From contig CALGAO010000032.1 of assembly GCA_937957685.1 (NCBI GenBank), forward strand, positions 1-24,389: DNA of 24,389 nucleotides, read 5' to 3'. Within the stretch, counting starts at the first letter, position 1. Each line of letters begins with the position of its first letter. The notes beneath the pieces are model-generated. The model searched no databases and was not told the origin of the DNA. It saw only the letters and a list, made by a program, of their open reading frames with translations. This document shows positions 8,514 to 16,693 of this stretch, one piece after another. The position numbers and the translations under genes were made by a program. This DNA is from an uncultured Paenibacillaceae bacterium. GTDB taxonomy: Bacteria > Bacillota > Bacilli > Paenibacillales > DA-C8.

Positions 8514-10070
8514 ATGAATACAATCACCAAGCGCAGAGAGGCATGGGTTTCTGACCAGGGCGACGGCACATACATCAATCCGGTGCTGCATGCGGATTAT
8601 TCCGATCCGGATGTAATCCGCGTCGGCGATGATTTCTACATGACGGCATCGAGCTTCGGGCATATCCCCGGGTTGCCGCTGTTGCACTCGAAGGATCTCG
8701 TCAACTGGCGGCTCATCAATCATATCATTCCGCACATGCCGCTGGAAGGATATGACAAGCCGCAGCATGGCAACGGCGTCTGGGCTCCGTCGATCCGCTA
8801 CCATGACGGCAAGTTCTGGGTGTTCTACGGCGATCCAGACGTTGGCATCTTCATGACGACCGCCGAAGACCCGGCGGGGGAATGGGCGCCGCTGCATCTG
8901 GTGAAGGATGGCAAGGGGCTGATCGATCCTTGCCCGTTCTGGGACGATGACGGCAACGCCTATCTCGTACATGCCTTCGCCAGGAGCCGGTGCGGCATCA
9001 AGCACCTGCTCAGGCTCTGCCGCATGTCACCTGACGGCCGCAGCCTGCTGGACGAAGGGCAGATCATCTTCGACGGCACCGAGCATCATCCGACGATGGA
9101 AGGGCCGAAGATGTACAAGCGGAACGGCTACTACTACATCTTCGCTCCGGCAGGCGGCGTGAAGCCGGGCTGGCAGACGATCCTTCGCTCCAGGTCGATC
9201 TATGGCCCATATGAAGACAAGATCGTGCTTCATCAAGGCGACTCGCCGATCAACGGCCCGCACCAGGGCGGTTGGGTGGAGCTGGAATCCGGTGAATCCT
9301 GGTTCATGCACTTCCAGGACAAGGGCGCTTACGGACGCATCGTGCATCTGCAGCCGGTGCGCTGGGTCGACGATTGGCCGCTGATGGGCGAAGATACGAA
9401 CGGGGACGGCATCGGCGAACCCGTGTTGCGCTGGAGGAAGCCGGATGTCGGCGCCGTATACCCGATCGAGACGCCGGTAACCTCGGACGAATTCGACGGT
9501 GAGAAGCTAGGCTTGCAATGGCAATGGCAAGCCAACCCGAGGCCGGAGTGGGCTGCGCTTGCCGCTCGCCCAGGTTGGCTCAGCCTGCATGCAGAGCCGG
9601 CCGCACAGGAGACCGGTTGCCTGTACCTGCAGCCGAATCTTCTCCTGCAGAAGTTTCCTGCGCTGGAGTTTGCGGCAACGGCGAAGATTGACGCGTCAGC
9701 CCTTCAGGCTGGCGACCGTGGAGGCTTGATCGTCTTCGGTTATCAATACCGTTATATAGGCGTTGCGAAGGATGACCAGGGCAAGTTGACCTTGCTGCTG
9801 GCAGAGGGGGATAAGGAACAGGAGGTTGTACTCGCCAGAGAAGAGCTGAATACAGCTGATCTCCTGCTTCGGGTCTGCGTATATGATGGAGCGAGATGTG
9901 ACTTCTCCTTCAGCCTGGACGGGGAGCAGTTTACAGAGGTGGGACAGGACTTGTTCCAGGCGAGGGAAGGCCATTGGGTCGGCGCCAAGGTCGGCTTGTT
10001 CGCCGTATCCAGTTCGGACGGCGGAGGAACGCTCGATGCCGATTGGTTCCGCGTGACAGCCCTGGAGTAG
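8514..10070 (+). CDS. GH43 glycosidase (xylosidase/arabinofuranosidase type)
   Basis: This is a family 43 glycoside hydrolase of 518 residues. ATG at 8514 follows AAAGGAGAG (8496-8504). An in-frame start at 8466 lacks a binding site. The N-terminal five-bladed propeller (about 1-320) shows the three family acids: general base Asp31 in YSDPDV, Asp138 in LIDPCPFWDDDG, and acid Glu196 in TMEGPKM. Residues about 330-518 form a C-terminal beta-sandwich typical of the larger GH43 enzymes. There is no signal peptide, so it should act on imported oligosaccharides, probably cutting arabinose or xylose from pectin side chains. The exact sugar cannot be decided from the sequence. It likely shares a transcript with the GH105 gene. 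Confidence 0.9.
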   Translation: MNTITKRREAWVSDQGDGTYINPVLHADYSDPDVIRVGDDFYMTASSFGHIPGLPLLHSKDLVNWRLINHIIPHMPLEGYDKPQHGNGVWAPSIRYHDGKFWVFYGDPDVGIFMTTAEDPAGEWAPLHLVKDGKGLIDPCPFWDDDGNAYLVHAFARSRCGIKHLLRLCRMSPDGRSLLDEGQIIFDGTEHHPTMEGPKMYKRNGYYYIFAPAGGVKPGWQTILRSRSIYGPYEDKIVLHQGDSPINGPHQGGWVELESGESWFMHFQDKGAYGRIVHLQPVRWVDDWPLMGEDTNGDGIGEPVLRWRKPDVGAVYPIETPVTSDEFDGEKLGLQWQWQANPRPEWAALAARPGWLSLHAEPAAQETGCLYLQPNLLLQKFPALEFAATAKIDASALQAGDRGGLIVFGYQYRYIGVAKDDQGKLTLLLAEGDKEQEVVLAREELNTADLLLRVCVYDGARCDFSFSLDGEQFTEVGQDLFQAREGHWVGAKVGLFAVSSSDGGGTLDADWFRVTALE

Positions 10071-10096
10071 ACAATGGAAATAAACAGCCGAGAATC

Positions 10097-10143
10097 AGGA
10101 GGAGTCGAACGCATGCGGGCTCCTCTTTCTCTGTCATTTTTTT
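10097..10143 (+). terminator. Possible intrinsic terminator after GH43
   Basis: GAGGAG (10099-10104) pairs with CTCCTC (10120-10125), extendable by two weaker pairs. It is followed by TTTCTCTGTCATTTTTTT. The stem is short and the T-tract is partly delayed, so termination may be leaky, allowing some transcription into the pectate lyase genes. No separate promoter for those genes is obvious in the remaining 36 bp. Confidence 0.45.
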
Positions 10144-10178
10144 CGAAGTGCAACGGAAGTTAAAGGGAGGGTGTTGAG

Positions 10179-12452
10179 GTGAGGAAGAAAGGCTGGCTGA
10201 TCACCTGCCTCCTGCTCTGCGCAGGTGTACTTGTCCTCACGGCCGCGTGGAGAATCTCCCATTGGCGATCAACCGAGCAGGTTCATAGCCCTGTTGAAAC
10301 GCTCAGCATCCTAAAGGCCGAGGCTGTCGGCGAGCGGCTCATCAAGCTGACGTTAAACAGACGTCTGTCCGGATTCTCGCCCGATGATCTGCGCGTGGCG
10401 GCTTCGGAACGGACATGGGATGCGATGGATCACAGGTTGGGGCGAACGATTGAAGTGCGGTATGCCGACGACAGTTTGAATAACGAGCTGCACAGCGTGA
10501 TATGGCTGGAGGTGGGGGAGAAGATGGATCATCGGGGCAGGTTGGTGGACGTTCCTCGTTCGGGGAAGCTGCCGCTGTTGACGAACGAGGTTTACTATGT
10601 GTATGACCTGAATGTGGATATGGTGCGAGCGGACAAATTGCTGACCTGGCAGACGGCGAGCGGCGGCTGGGACAAGGAGCTGCATGTGCGGCCGGACCCC
10701 AAGGATGCGAACAGGATCATCAGCGAACGTTCCTGGGACGGCAAGGAGTCTCGTTCGATGATCCGGACTGTGGACGGCGAGGAGGCAGGCAGTCTCGACC
10801 ATGGGGCTACCGTGAACGAGATGGTGCTGATCGCCAAGATGTACCGGGAGACGTATGACCGACGTTATCGTGCTTCGCTTCGCAAGGCGGTGGATTGGCT
10901 GCTGGAGATGCAGTATGAGAGCGGCGGCTGGCCGAAAGCTTATCCGCGCACCGGTACGGATCAGGACCTGATCACGTTTCAGAACGATGCGATGGTTCGC
11001 GCGATGACTGTTCTCCTGATGATCAGGCGCGGCGAGTATCCGTTTGACGCCCCCATAGTCGATGAAGATCAGTTGAAGCGCATCGACGAAACTTTGGACC
11101 GAGGCTTCGCCTTCATCGCCAGTTCGCAACTGGTGAAGGAAGGCATCCGTACAGGCTGGGCAGCTCATTATGATCCGGCAACATCAGAGGCGATCAGGGA
11201 GGAGGTTGCCATACCGGAGACAGCCGGGATCGTCAGGCTGCTCATGATGGCGGATCTTCCCGAGCTGGATGGCACGTTGCAGGATGCCGTTGCATATCTG
11301 CGGAAGCTCGAGCCGGAGGATCAGGAGACGCGGCAGAAGATCGAGGCGCTCATCCAGGTGTATGATTCGATCGGTTATTACGTGGATCATCTGTATGTCG
11401 AAGTCGTCGGCGACGGTTCGCAGGATGAACACGGGCGTTCCTGGATCGCAGGGGAGGTCGTGAAGGTGGCACCTGCCGATCCTTCAGGCTGGGAGGGACC
11501 GCCGACACACACGGCTATCCCGGAATACATCATGGAGGAGGATCAGCGGATCTCGCCCGATGAGCTGGAAGCGGAGCATCTGATCATCGTGGCAGCTGAC
11601 GGCAGCGGCGATTATACGAGTGTCCAGGCTGCGGTTGATGCCGTGCCGGAAAACAACCGTCAGCCAGTGACGATCTACATCAAATCCGGGCTATATTATG
11701 AAAGGGTTATCATCCCCAAGTCCAAACCGCACATCACCTTCGTCGGCGAGAGCAAGCTGGATACGATCATCACCTATCTGGATATTACAGGCACGGGTTT
11801 CAATGGCAATACCGTGATCATCGAGGCGGATGATTTCACCGCGCGCAACATGACATTCGCGAACGAGGCTGGCGCCATCGGCACCGCGTCGGCGGTCGAA
11901 GTGCGCGGGGACCGGGGAGTATTCGAGCATGTCCGCTTTATCGGTTATCAGGACACGTTATATCTGAATTCACGCGGCGGGAGGTTTTATTTCCGCAATT
12001 GCACGGTCCAGGGGGCGGTGGATTTCATCTATGGTCCGGCAATCGCCTACTTCGATCGATGCACGTTGTTCCTGACGCGCTCGGGAGGATACATCACAGC
12101 GGCCAGCACTCCACAGGATCAGGAAGTTGGCCTGGTCTTCAGCAATTGCCGGATCGTCGGCTATCCATGGGTGGAGAATGTCTACTTCGGGCGTCCCTGG
12201 CGGGAATACGCCAATGATGTGTTCCTCCATACGTGGATTGATGAAGGCAAGATCCATCTGGCGGGTTGGCACAACTGGGGCAGTCCGGACAAGGAGAAGA
12301 CGGCCAGGTATATGGAATACGGCAGTTATGGGCCTGGCGCCAATATCCGCTATCGAGCCAAATGGACGAAGCAGTTAAGCCGTGAGGAAGCCGTCAGGTA
12401 TACACCGGAGTACGTTCTGGGAGGACAGGACGGATGGGCGCCCTATAAATGA
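10179..12452 (+). CDS. Membrane-anchored PL10-like/CE8 fusion protein
   Basis: This is a 757-residue exported protein. GTG at 10179 follows AGGGAGG (10164-10170) and begins a signal or anchor sequence (hydrophobic residues 7-25). Residues about 40-140 are a beta-rich domain I do not recognise. Residues 145-410 resemble family 10 pectate lyase (MQYESGGWP at 244-252). Several motifs kept in the two downstream lyases are changed: TFND becomes TFQN (266-269), WCAQHD becomes WAAHYD (327-332), and the RSYEHPSISG block is missing. Residues 465-757 are a pectin methylesterase domain with QDTLY (Gln591, Asp592), DFIYG (Asp615) and GRPW (Arg672). The usual GxQAV glutamine is replaced (ASAV, Ser571). 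I infer a surface pectin methylesterase whose PL10-like half may bind rather than cleave. It heads an operon with the next three genes. Confidence 0.88.
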   Translation: MRKKGWLITCLLLCAGVLVLTAAWRISHWRSTEQVHSPVETLSILKAEAVGERLIKLTLNRRLSGFSPDDLRVAASERTWDAMDHRLGRTIEVRYADDSLNNELHSVIWLEVGEKMDHRGRLVDVPRSGKLPLLTNEVYYVYDLNVDMVRADKLLTWQTASGGWDKELHVRPDPKDANRIISERSWDGKESRSMIRTVDGEEAGSLDHGATVNEMVLIAKMYRETYDRRYRASLRKAVDWLLEMQYESGGWPKAYPRTGTDQDLITFQNDAMVRAMTVLLMIRRGEYPFDAPIVDEDQLKRIDETLDRGFAFIASSQLVKEGIRTGWAAHYDPATSEAIREEVAIPETAGIVRLLMMADLPELDGTLQDAVAYLRKLEPEDQETRQKIEALIQVYDSIGYYVDHLYVEVVGDGSQDEHGRSWIAGEVVKVAPADPSGWEGPPTHTAIPEYIMEEDQRISPDELEAEHLIIVAADGSGDYTSVQAAVDAVPENNRQPVTIYIKSGLYYERVIIPKSKPHITFVGESKLDTIITYLDITGTGFNGNTVIIEADDFTARNMTFANEAGAIGTASAVEVRGDRGVFEHVRFIGYQDTLYLNSRGGRFYFRNCTVQGAVDFIYGPAIAYFDRCTLFLTRSGGYITAASTPQDQEVGLVFSNCRIVGYPWVENVYFGRPWREYANDVFLHTWIDEGKIHLAGWHNWGSPDKEKTARYMEYGSYGPGANIRYRAKWTKQLSREEAVRYTPEYVLGGQDGWAPYK

Positions 12453-12503
12453 TTAATGACGTTAACAATATAGGCAGGAACCGTGTTAGTTGGGGGGAAT
12501 CCG

Positions 12504-13910
12504 ATGCGTCACGTTTATCGATTCGCTGCGGCACTTGGCATGATCATTGCTGTACTGATGCTGGTCCATGATGAGCAGCTGGTGGCAGCAGCGATCAAGT
12601 ATCATCCGGAGAAAGTGCCGTTCCTGAAGGCACAGTATGTCAGCGGCAATCTGGAGGATGATATCCGCCGGGCGGACCATGTGATCAGTTGGCAGCTGGA
12701 TCATGGCGGCTGGAACAAGAACAGCGCAGAGCTGTTCTTGTCCAGACCATGGGATGGGCAGGAAGATCGATCGACCTGGAAGGCAGGCGATGTTCAGCTT
12801 GGCACGATTGACAACCATGCAACTAACGATGAGATTCTGTTTCTCGCGTTGATCTATCGGGAGACAGGAGAGGCGAAATACAAGGAAGCAGCCGTGAAGG
12901 GGATCGATTTTCTCCTCAACATGCAGTATGAGAGCGGCGGTTGGCCGCAAGTGTATCCGGCCAGCGGCAGTTACAGTGACTATGTGACGTTCAACGATTC
13001 CGCGATGATCCGCACGATGCAGGTGCTGCGGCTGTTCGCCGAAGGAGAATATCCGTTTGATACGGATATAACGGACGCGGAGCGGGTGGAACGCACGCAA
13101 GCGGCGCTGGAACGCGGTCTCGACTACATCCTGAAATCGCAGATTATCGTGGACGGCTATCCGACTGCCTGGTGCGCGCAGCATGATCCGTTCACGTACG
13201 AGCCACGTGAAGGCCGCAGCTATGAGCATCCGTCCATCTCCGGTTCGGAATCGGTCGGTATCGTGGAGTATCTGCTGTCGCTGCCTGATCCGTCGGATGA
13301 CGTGAAGCGGGCGATCGTCGGCGCGCTGCGCTGGTTCGACAAGGTCAAGCTAGAAGGGCTGACGTTTGTTTCGGGCGATCCGAACGGCGCTTATTTCTAT
13401 TACGATCCTGATGGTGTGATCTGGTATCGCTTCTATGAGATCGAGACGTTCGAGCCGATCTTCTCCGGCCGCAACGGACTGATTAAACATAACATCCACG
13501 AGATTGAACAGGAGCGCAGGGACGGCTACAGCTGGGCCGGCAGCTGGGCGAAGGATCTTCTGGCGATCAAGGAGGAGTTGCCATACTTCAAGGAAGTCAG
13601 CTATGAGCTGGATGTGGCAAGATTCGAAGCGCTCAAGCAAGCGAAGGAAGAGGCAGATCCCCAGACCGAGATCGAGGAAGGAGCGGCGATGCAAGGGCTT
13701 CAGGGAGAAGAAGGGATTGGCGATGGCGCGAGGCTCGAAGACAGTGTTCAGACTGCGCTGCCAGTCAGCGAAGCCAGTTCTGAAAGCAATCATGAACAGG
13801 GAGATGACCAACTCTGGAAGTGGCAGCTCGTGATCCCGTTCGTGGTCGCCGGCGGGATGTTCGTCCTGGGATACGTTCTCGGGAGAAGGAAACGTCCGGG
13901 CTTGCGTTGA
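12504..13910 (+). CDS. Secreted PL10 pectate lyase with C-terminal membrane anchor, copy 1
   Basis: This is a family 10 polysaccharide lyase cutting polygalacturonate by beta-elimination, normally calcium-dependent. ATG at 12504 sits 6 bases after a G-rich site. A GTG at 12483 is the alternative. The signal peptide ends near AAA (28-30). The catalytic domain spans about 35-375 with DHGGWNKN (66-73), YESGGWPQVYP (142-152), TFNDSAM (162-168), WCAQHD (223-228) and GRSYEHPSISGSES (237-250). Residues 378-437 form an acidic, Ser-rich linker. Residues 440-460 are a membrane helix followed by RRKRPGLR, so the enzyme is probably tethered to the cell surface by its C-terminus rather than released. There is no LPXTG motif. 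It lies 51 bp after the fusion gene and 54 bp before its paralogue. Confidence 0.92.
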   Translation: MRHVYRFAAALGMIIAVLMLVHDEQLVAAAIKYHPEKVPFLKAQYVSGNLEDDIRRADHVISWQLDHGGWNKNSAELFLSRPWDGQEDRSTWKAGDVQLGTIDNHATNDEILFLALIYRETGEAKYKEAAVKGIDFLLNMQYESGGWPQVYPASGSYSDYVTFNDSAMIRTMQVLRLFAEGEYPFDTDITDAERVERTQAALERGLDYILKSQIIVDGYPTAWCAQHDPFTYEPREGRSYEHPSISGSESVGIVEYLLSLPDPSDDVKRAIVGALRWFDKVKLEGLTFVSGDPNGAYFYYDPDGVIWYRFYEIETFEPIFSGRNGLIKHNIHEIEQERRDGYSWAGSWAKDLLAIKEELPYFKEVSYELDVARFEALKQAKEEADPQTEIEEGAAMQGLQGEEGIGDGARLEDSVQTALPVSEASSESNHEQGDDQLWKWQLVIPFVVAGGMFVLGYVLGRRKRPGLR

Positions 13911-13964
13911 GCTTGCAGGTTGGCAAGGCCAACCACACAAGCGACAGAAGGGAGGAGAGACGTA

Positions 13965-15395
13965 GTGATCAAGCGCGCATCGTTCGTTCTGGGTTTGCTG
14001 ATGATCGGATTGATGTGGACTACTGTGGCGCACGCGGAGGAGACCTATGATCCTCAGCCGGTTCCGTATCTGCGATCGCCGTATGTGACAGGGGATCTGG
14101 AGAGGGATATCCAGACGGCTGACTATATCATCTCCTGGCAGATGGATCATGGCGGCTGGAACAAGAATTCGGCGGAGGTGTTCATGAGCAGGCCATGGGA
14201 CGGAACAGAAGCCAAGTCCGGCTGGTTCGACGGAGCCGGCAACCCGCTTGGGACGATCGACAATAATGCGACAAATGACGAAGTGTTGTTCCTCGCTCTG
14301 ATGTATCGTGAGACGGGAGAGGAGCGGTTCAAGGAGGCGGCGATTCGCGGCATTGATTTTCTGCTCAACATGCAATACGAGAGCGGCGGCTGGCCTCAGG
14401 TATATCCGACCAGAGGCAATTACAGCGATTATGTGACATTTAATGATTCGGCGATGATTCGTACGATGAATGTGCTCACCCTGGTCAGAGACGCCGGGTA
14501 TCCGTTCGATTCCGATCTCGTGGATGAGAGCCGGCGCTTAAGGACGGCTGAAGCGTTGGAAAAGGGACTCGACTATATCCTGAAGTCACAGATCATCGTG
14601 GACGGTTATCCGACCGCCTGGTGTGCGCAACATGATCCGGTGACGTACGAACCCCGTGAAGGCCGCAGCTATGAGCATCCATCGATCTCCGGCTCCGAAT
14701 CCGTCGGCATCGTGGAATATCTGCTGTCGCTCCCTGACCCGCCGGATGAGGTCAAAAAGGCGATCGTCGGCGCGATTCGCTGGTTCGATAAAGTCAAGAT
14801 CGACGATTACGAATACGTGCAGGCTGATCCGGCAGGAGCCTATTTCTATTACAAGCCGGGCAGCATGACCTGGTATCGGTTCTATGAGATCGAGACGTTC
14901 GAGCCGATCTTCTCCGGACGGTTGGGGATCACGCACAATTTCCACCAATTGGAGCAAAGCGCGAGAGATGGGTATCGTTGGGCAGGTGACTGGGCGAAAG
15001 ATCTGATTCAGTTGAAAGATGAGTTGCCGTATTACAAGGACATCAGTTACCAGTTGGATGTTGAACGGTACCAGGCGATCAAACAGGCGAAGGCTGAAGC
15101 CAGTACGGGAGAGGAGGTGAATCTTGCAGAGGAAGCGAATGACGACCGTGCTGCAGATACTGAACCTGCGGAGACGAATGGTTCGGATTCTGCCGGGGCG
15201 ATGGATAACACGTCCGGCAGTTCCGATTCTATGCAATCCGCTTCCGAAGGTTCGGCATCGGGCAGCATCAGTCGGGGGAATATCCTGCTTACGGTTGTTA
15301 TTTCGGTAGTGAGCGCGCTTGTGATGTTCGGGTTCGGCTTGCTTATCGGTATGAAAAGGAAACCAATGTGGGGTAAATGGTCGGCTGGTCGATAG
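13965..15395 (+). CDS. Secreted PL10 pectate lyase with C-terminal membrane anchor, copy 2
   Basis: This is a second family 10 pectate lyase, 476 residues, a tandem paralogue of the preceding gene. GTG at 13965 is chosen because GGAGGAGA (13951-13958) lies 6 bases upstream and because it gives a clean signal peptide ending AHA (22-24). An ATG at 13920 would add an unlikely N-terminus. Catalytic-domain motifs match copy 1: TFNDSAM (158-164), WCAQHD (219-224) and GRSYEHPSISGSES (233-246). The 206-260 region is almost identical between the two proteins. After about residue 370 the sequences diverge completely, yet the plan repeats: an acidic, Ser/Thr-rich linker, a membrane helix near 435-460, and a basic tail. 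The two enzymes may differ in reach or pH response rather than in chemistry. Confidence 0.92.
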   Translation: MIKRASFVLGLLMIGLMWTTVAHAEETYDPQPVPYLRSPYVTGDLERDIQTADYIISWQMDHGGWNKNSAEVFMSRPWDGTEAKSGWFDGAGNPLGTIDNNATNDEVLFLALMYRETGEERFKEAAIRGIDFLLNMQYESGGWPQVYPTRGNYSDYVTFNDSAMIRTMNVLTLVRDAGYPFDSDLVDESRRLRTAEALEKGLDYILKSQIIVDGYPTAWCAQHDPVTYEPREGRSYEHPSISGSESVGIVEYLLSLPDPPDEVKKAIVGAIRWFDKVKIDDYEYVQADPAGAYFYYKPGSMTWYRFYEIETFEPIFSGRLGITHNFHQLEQSARDGYRWAGDWAKDLIQLKDELPYYKDISYQLDVERYQAIKQAKAEASTGEEVNLAEEANDDRAADTEPAETNGSDSAGAMDNTSGSSDSMQSASEGSASGSISRGNILLTVVISVVSALVMFGFGLLIGMKRKPMWGKWSAGR

Positions 15396-15438
15396 GAGAA
15401 TTGCTTGCACAACATACACATACCAGGGGGAATGACAG

Positions 15439-16560
15439 ATGGAGACTCTGATCAACACCAATATCTTGAAGGAGTTTGACAGCTTGTTCGTTGGTTTCTA
15501 CGACTGGTTGGCCGGACAATACGATCATCGTACAGGCGGCTTCTATTACGCGCGCAGTTCGTTCGATATGGAAGATTTCGAACCTGATATTGAATCGGCC
15601 AAGATGGGCCTCAATATAGTGGAGCGCGCGGGCCTGTTGGAAGATATGCCGCAGGCGGTGCGCGAGAAGATGATTCGTTTCTTCCAAAACAAACAGGACC
15701 CGAAGGATGGTTTTTTCTACGACAAGGATCCGAACATGCGGCATGATGAAGTGATGGTGATGCGCGCGTTTGGTTTTGCGATGGGCGCACTCAGAACACT
15801 GGGAGCAGAACCGTTGTATCCGCTGCCTGACGGCATCCATACGGCACCGGATTATCTTGCTACACCGGAAACTTACCTGGAATGGCTGAAAAGCGTCGAT
15901 CTGCGCAACAGCTGGCGGGGTTGCGATCTGCTCGGCACGCCGAACCATCACCTGCTCCGCATGGAGGAAAGCAAACGCAAACCATATATTGAAACCGCTT
16001 ACCGATATTTTACATCTATCCAGGATCCGGAAACGGGACTGTGGGGCGGCGGCAATCTGTATATCCGCATATCCGGCACGTTCAAGCTGCGCAGCTTCTT
16101 CCGCGCTTTCTGCTTGCCGGTGCCGAATGTTGACCGCATCTACCGGTCACTGCTGACATGCCTCAGAACCGAAGAAGCGATGGATATGTGCTGGGTGCGC
16201 AATCCGATGGATCTGCTGAACTCTTTTCGCGGTGAACTTGACATCCCTGAACAGGAGCGGGAAGAGTTCCTGCGAATCACTTGTGACAACTTGCGCCGCT
16301 TCCTGAAGCCGGACGGCGGCTTCTCGCGCGAGGTGCTGCATTCGCCGCCAGCGCCGAATGTCGCCCAGGTGAAGGAAGGCGAATATTATCCGTACATGCC
16401 TAAGGCGGTGCCGATCGGCAAAGGCCTTGTGGAAGGCGACATGAATGCAGGCACGCAAGCGCTGTTGATACGCAATATCGCTTACAGGTTGTTCAATTTG
16501 GATCCTCAACCGCTGAATCAATATACCGGCGGGTTCTGGGACAAGGTGAATTGGAGATAA
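15439..16560 (+). CDS. Uncharacterised cytoplasmic (alpha/alpha)-toroid-like protein of the pectin operon
   Basis: I do not recognise the family. ATG at 15439 follows AGGGGG (15425-15430). The 373-residue product has no signal peptide or membrane helix. It contains recurring turns of the form Q-x-D-x-x-G-G/F/L-F/W: QYDHRTGGFYY (27-37), QDPKDGFFYD (86-95), QDPETGLWGG (195-204) and KPDGGFSRE (290-298). Such turns between helices are typical of (alpha/alpha) toroids, the fold of GH88, GH105, GH127-type and prenyltransferase-like enzymes. Several conserved-looking acids and histidines (Asp93, His102, Asp103, His170, His171) could be catalytic. It is the last gene of the operon, 43 bp after a pectate lyase. 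A cytoplasmic role in processing pectin oligosaccharides is an inference from position. Confidence 0.7.
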   Translation: METLINTNILKEFDSLFVGFYDWLAGQYDHRTGGFYYARSSFDMEDFEPDIESAKMGLNIVERAGLLEDMPQAVREKMIRFFQNKQDPKDGFFYDKDPNMRHDEVMVMRAFGFAMGALRTLGAEPLYPLPDGIHTAPDYLATPETYLEWLKSVDLRNSWRGCDLLGTPNHHLLRMEESKRKPYIETAYRYFTSIQDPETGLWGGGNLYIRISGTFKLRSFFRAFCLPVPNVDRIYRSLLTCLRTEEAMDMCWVRNPMDLLNSFRGELDIPEQEREEFLRITCDNLRRFLKPDGGFSREVLHSPPAPNVAQVKEGEYYPYMPKAVPIGKGLVEGDMNAGTQALLIRNIAYRLFNLDPQPLNQYTGGFWDKVNWR

Positions 16561-16693
16561 GGCGCCGGGAGACTGATGGTGCGGTTGGCGATAGTGCCAA
16601 CGATAAGGCAGCAGCGTGATATTAATCAAACTGAGGGCGATGAGAATCAGCAGCAGTGTTAGCAGACAGCGGACTACATGCTGGTGTTAACAG
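16561..16693. other. Gap between the pectin operon and the IS element
   Basis: It contains a small hairpin, GTTGGC/GCCAAC separated by six bases near 16583-16600, without a following T-run, so it is a poor terminator candidate. A minus-strand frame here reads as a hydrophobic stretch but has an upstream stop and no start. Confidence 0.35.

Noticed and set aside
16570..16685. Minus-strand hydrophobic frame suggesting a truncated membrane protein cut by the IS element
   Set aside because: It is preceded by a stop, has no start codon, and continues only as antisense of the 373-residue gene.
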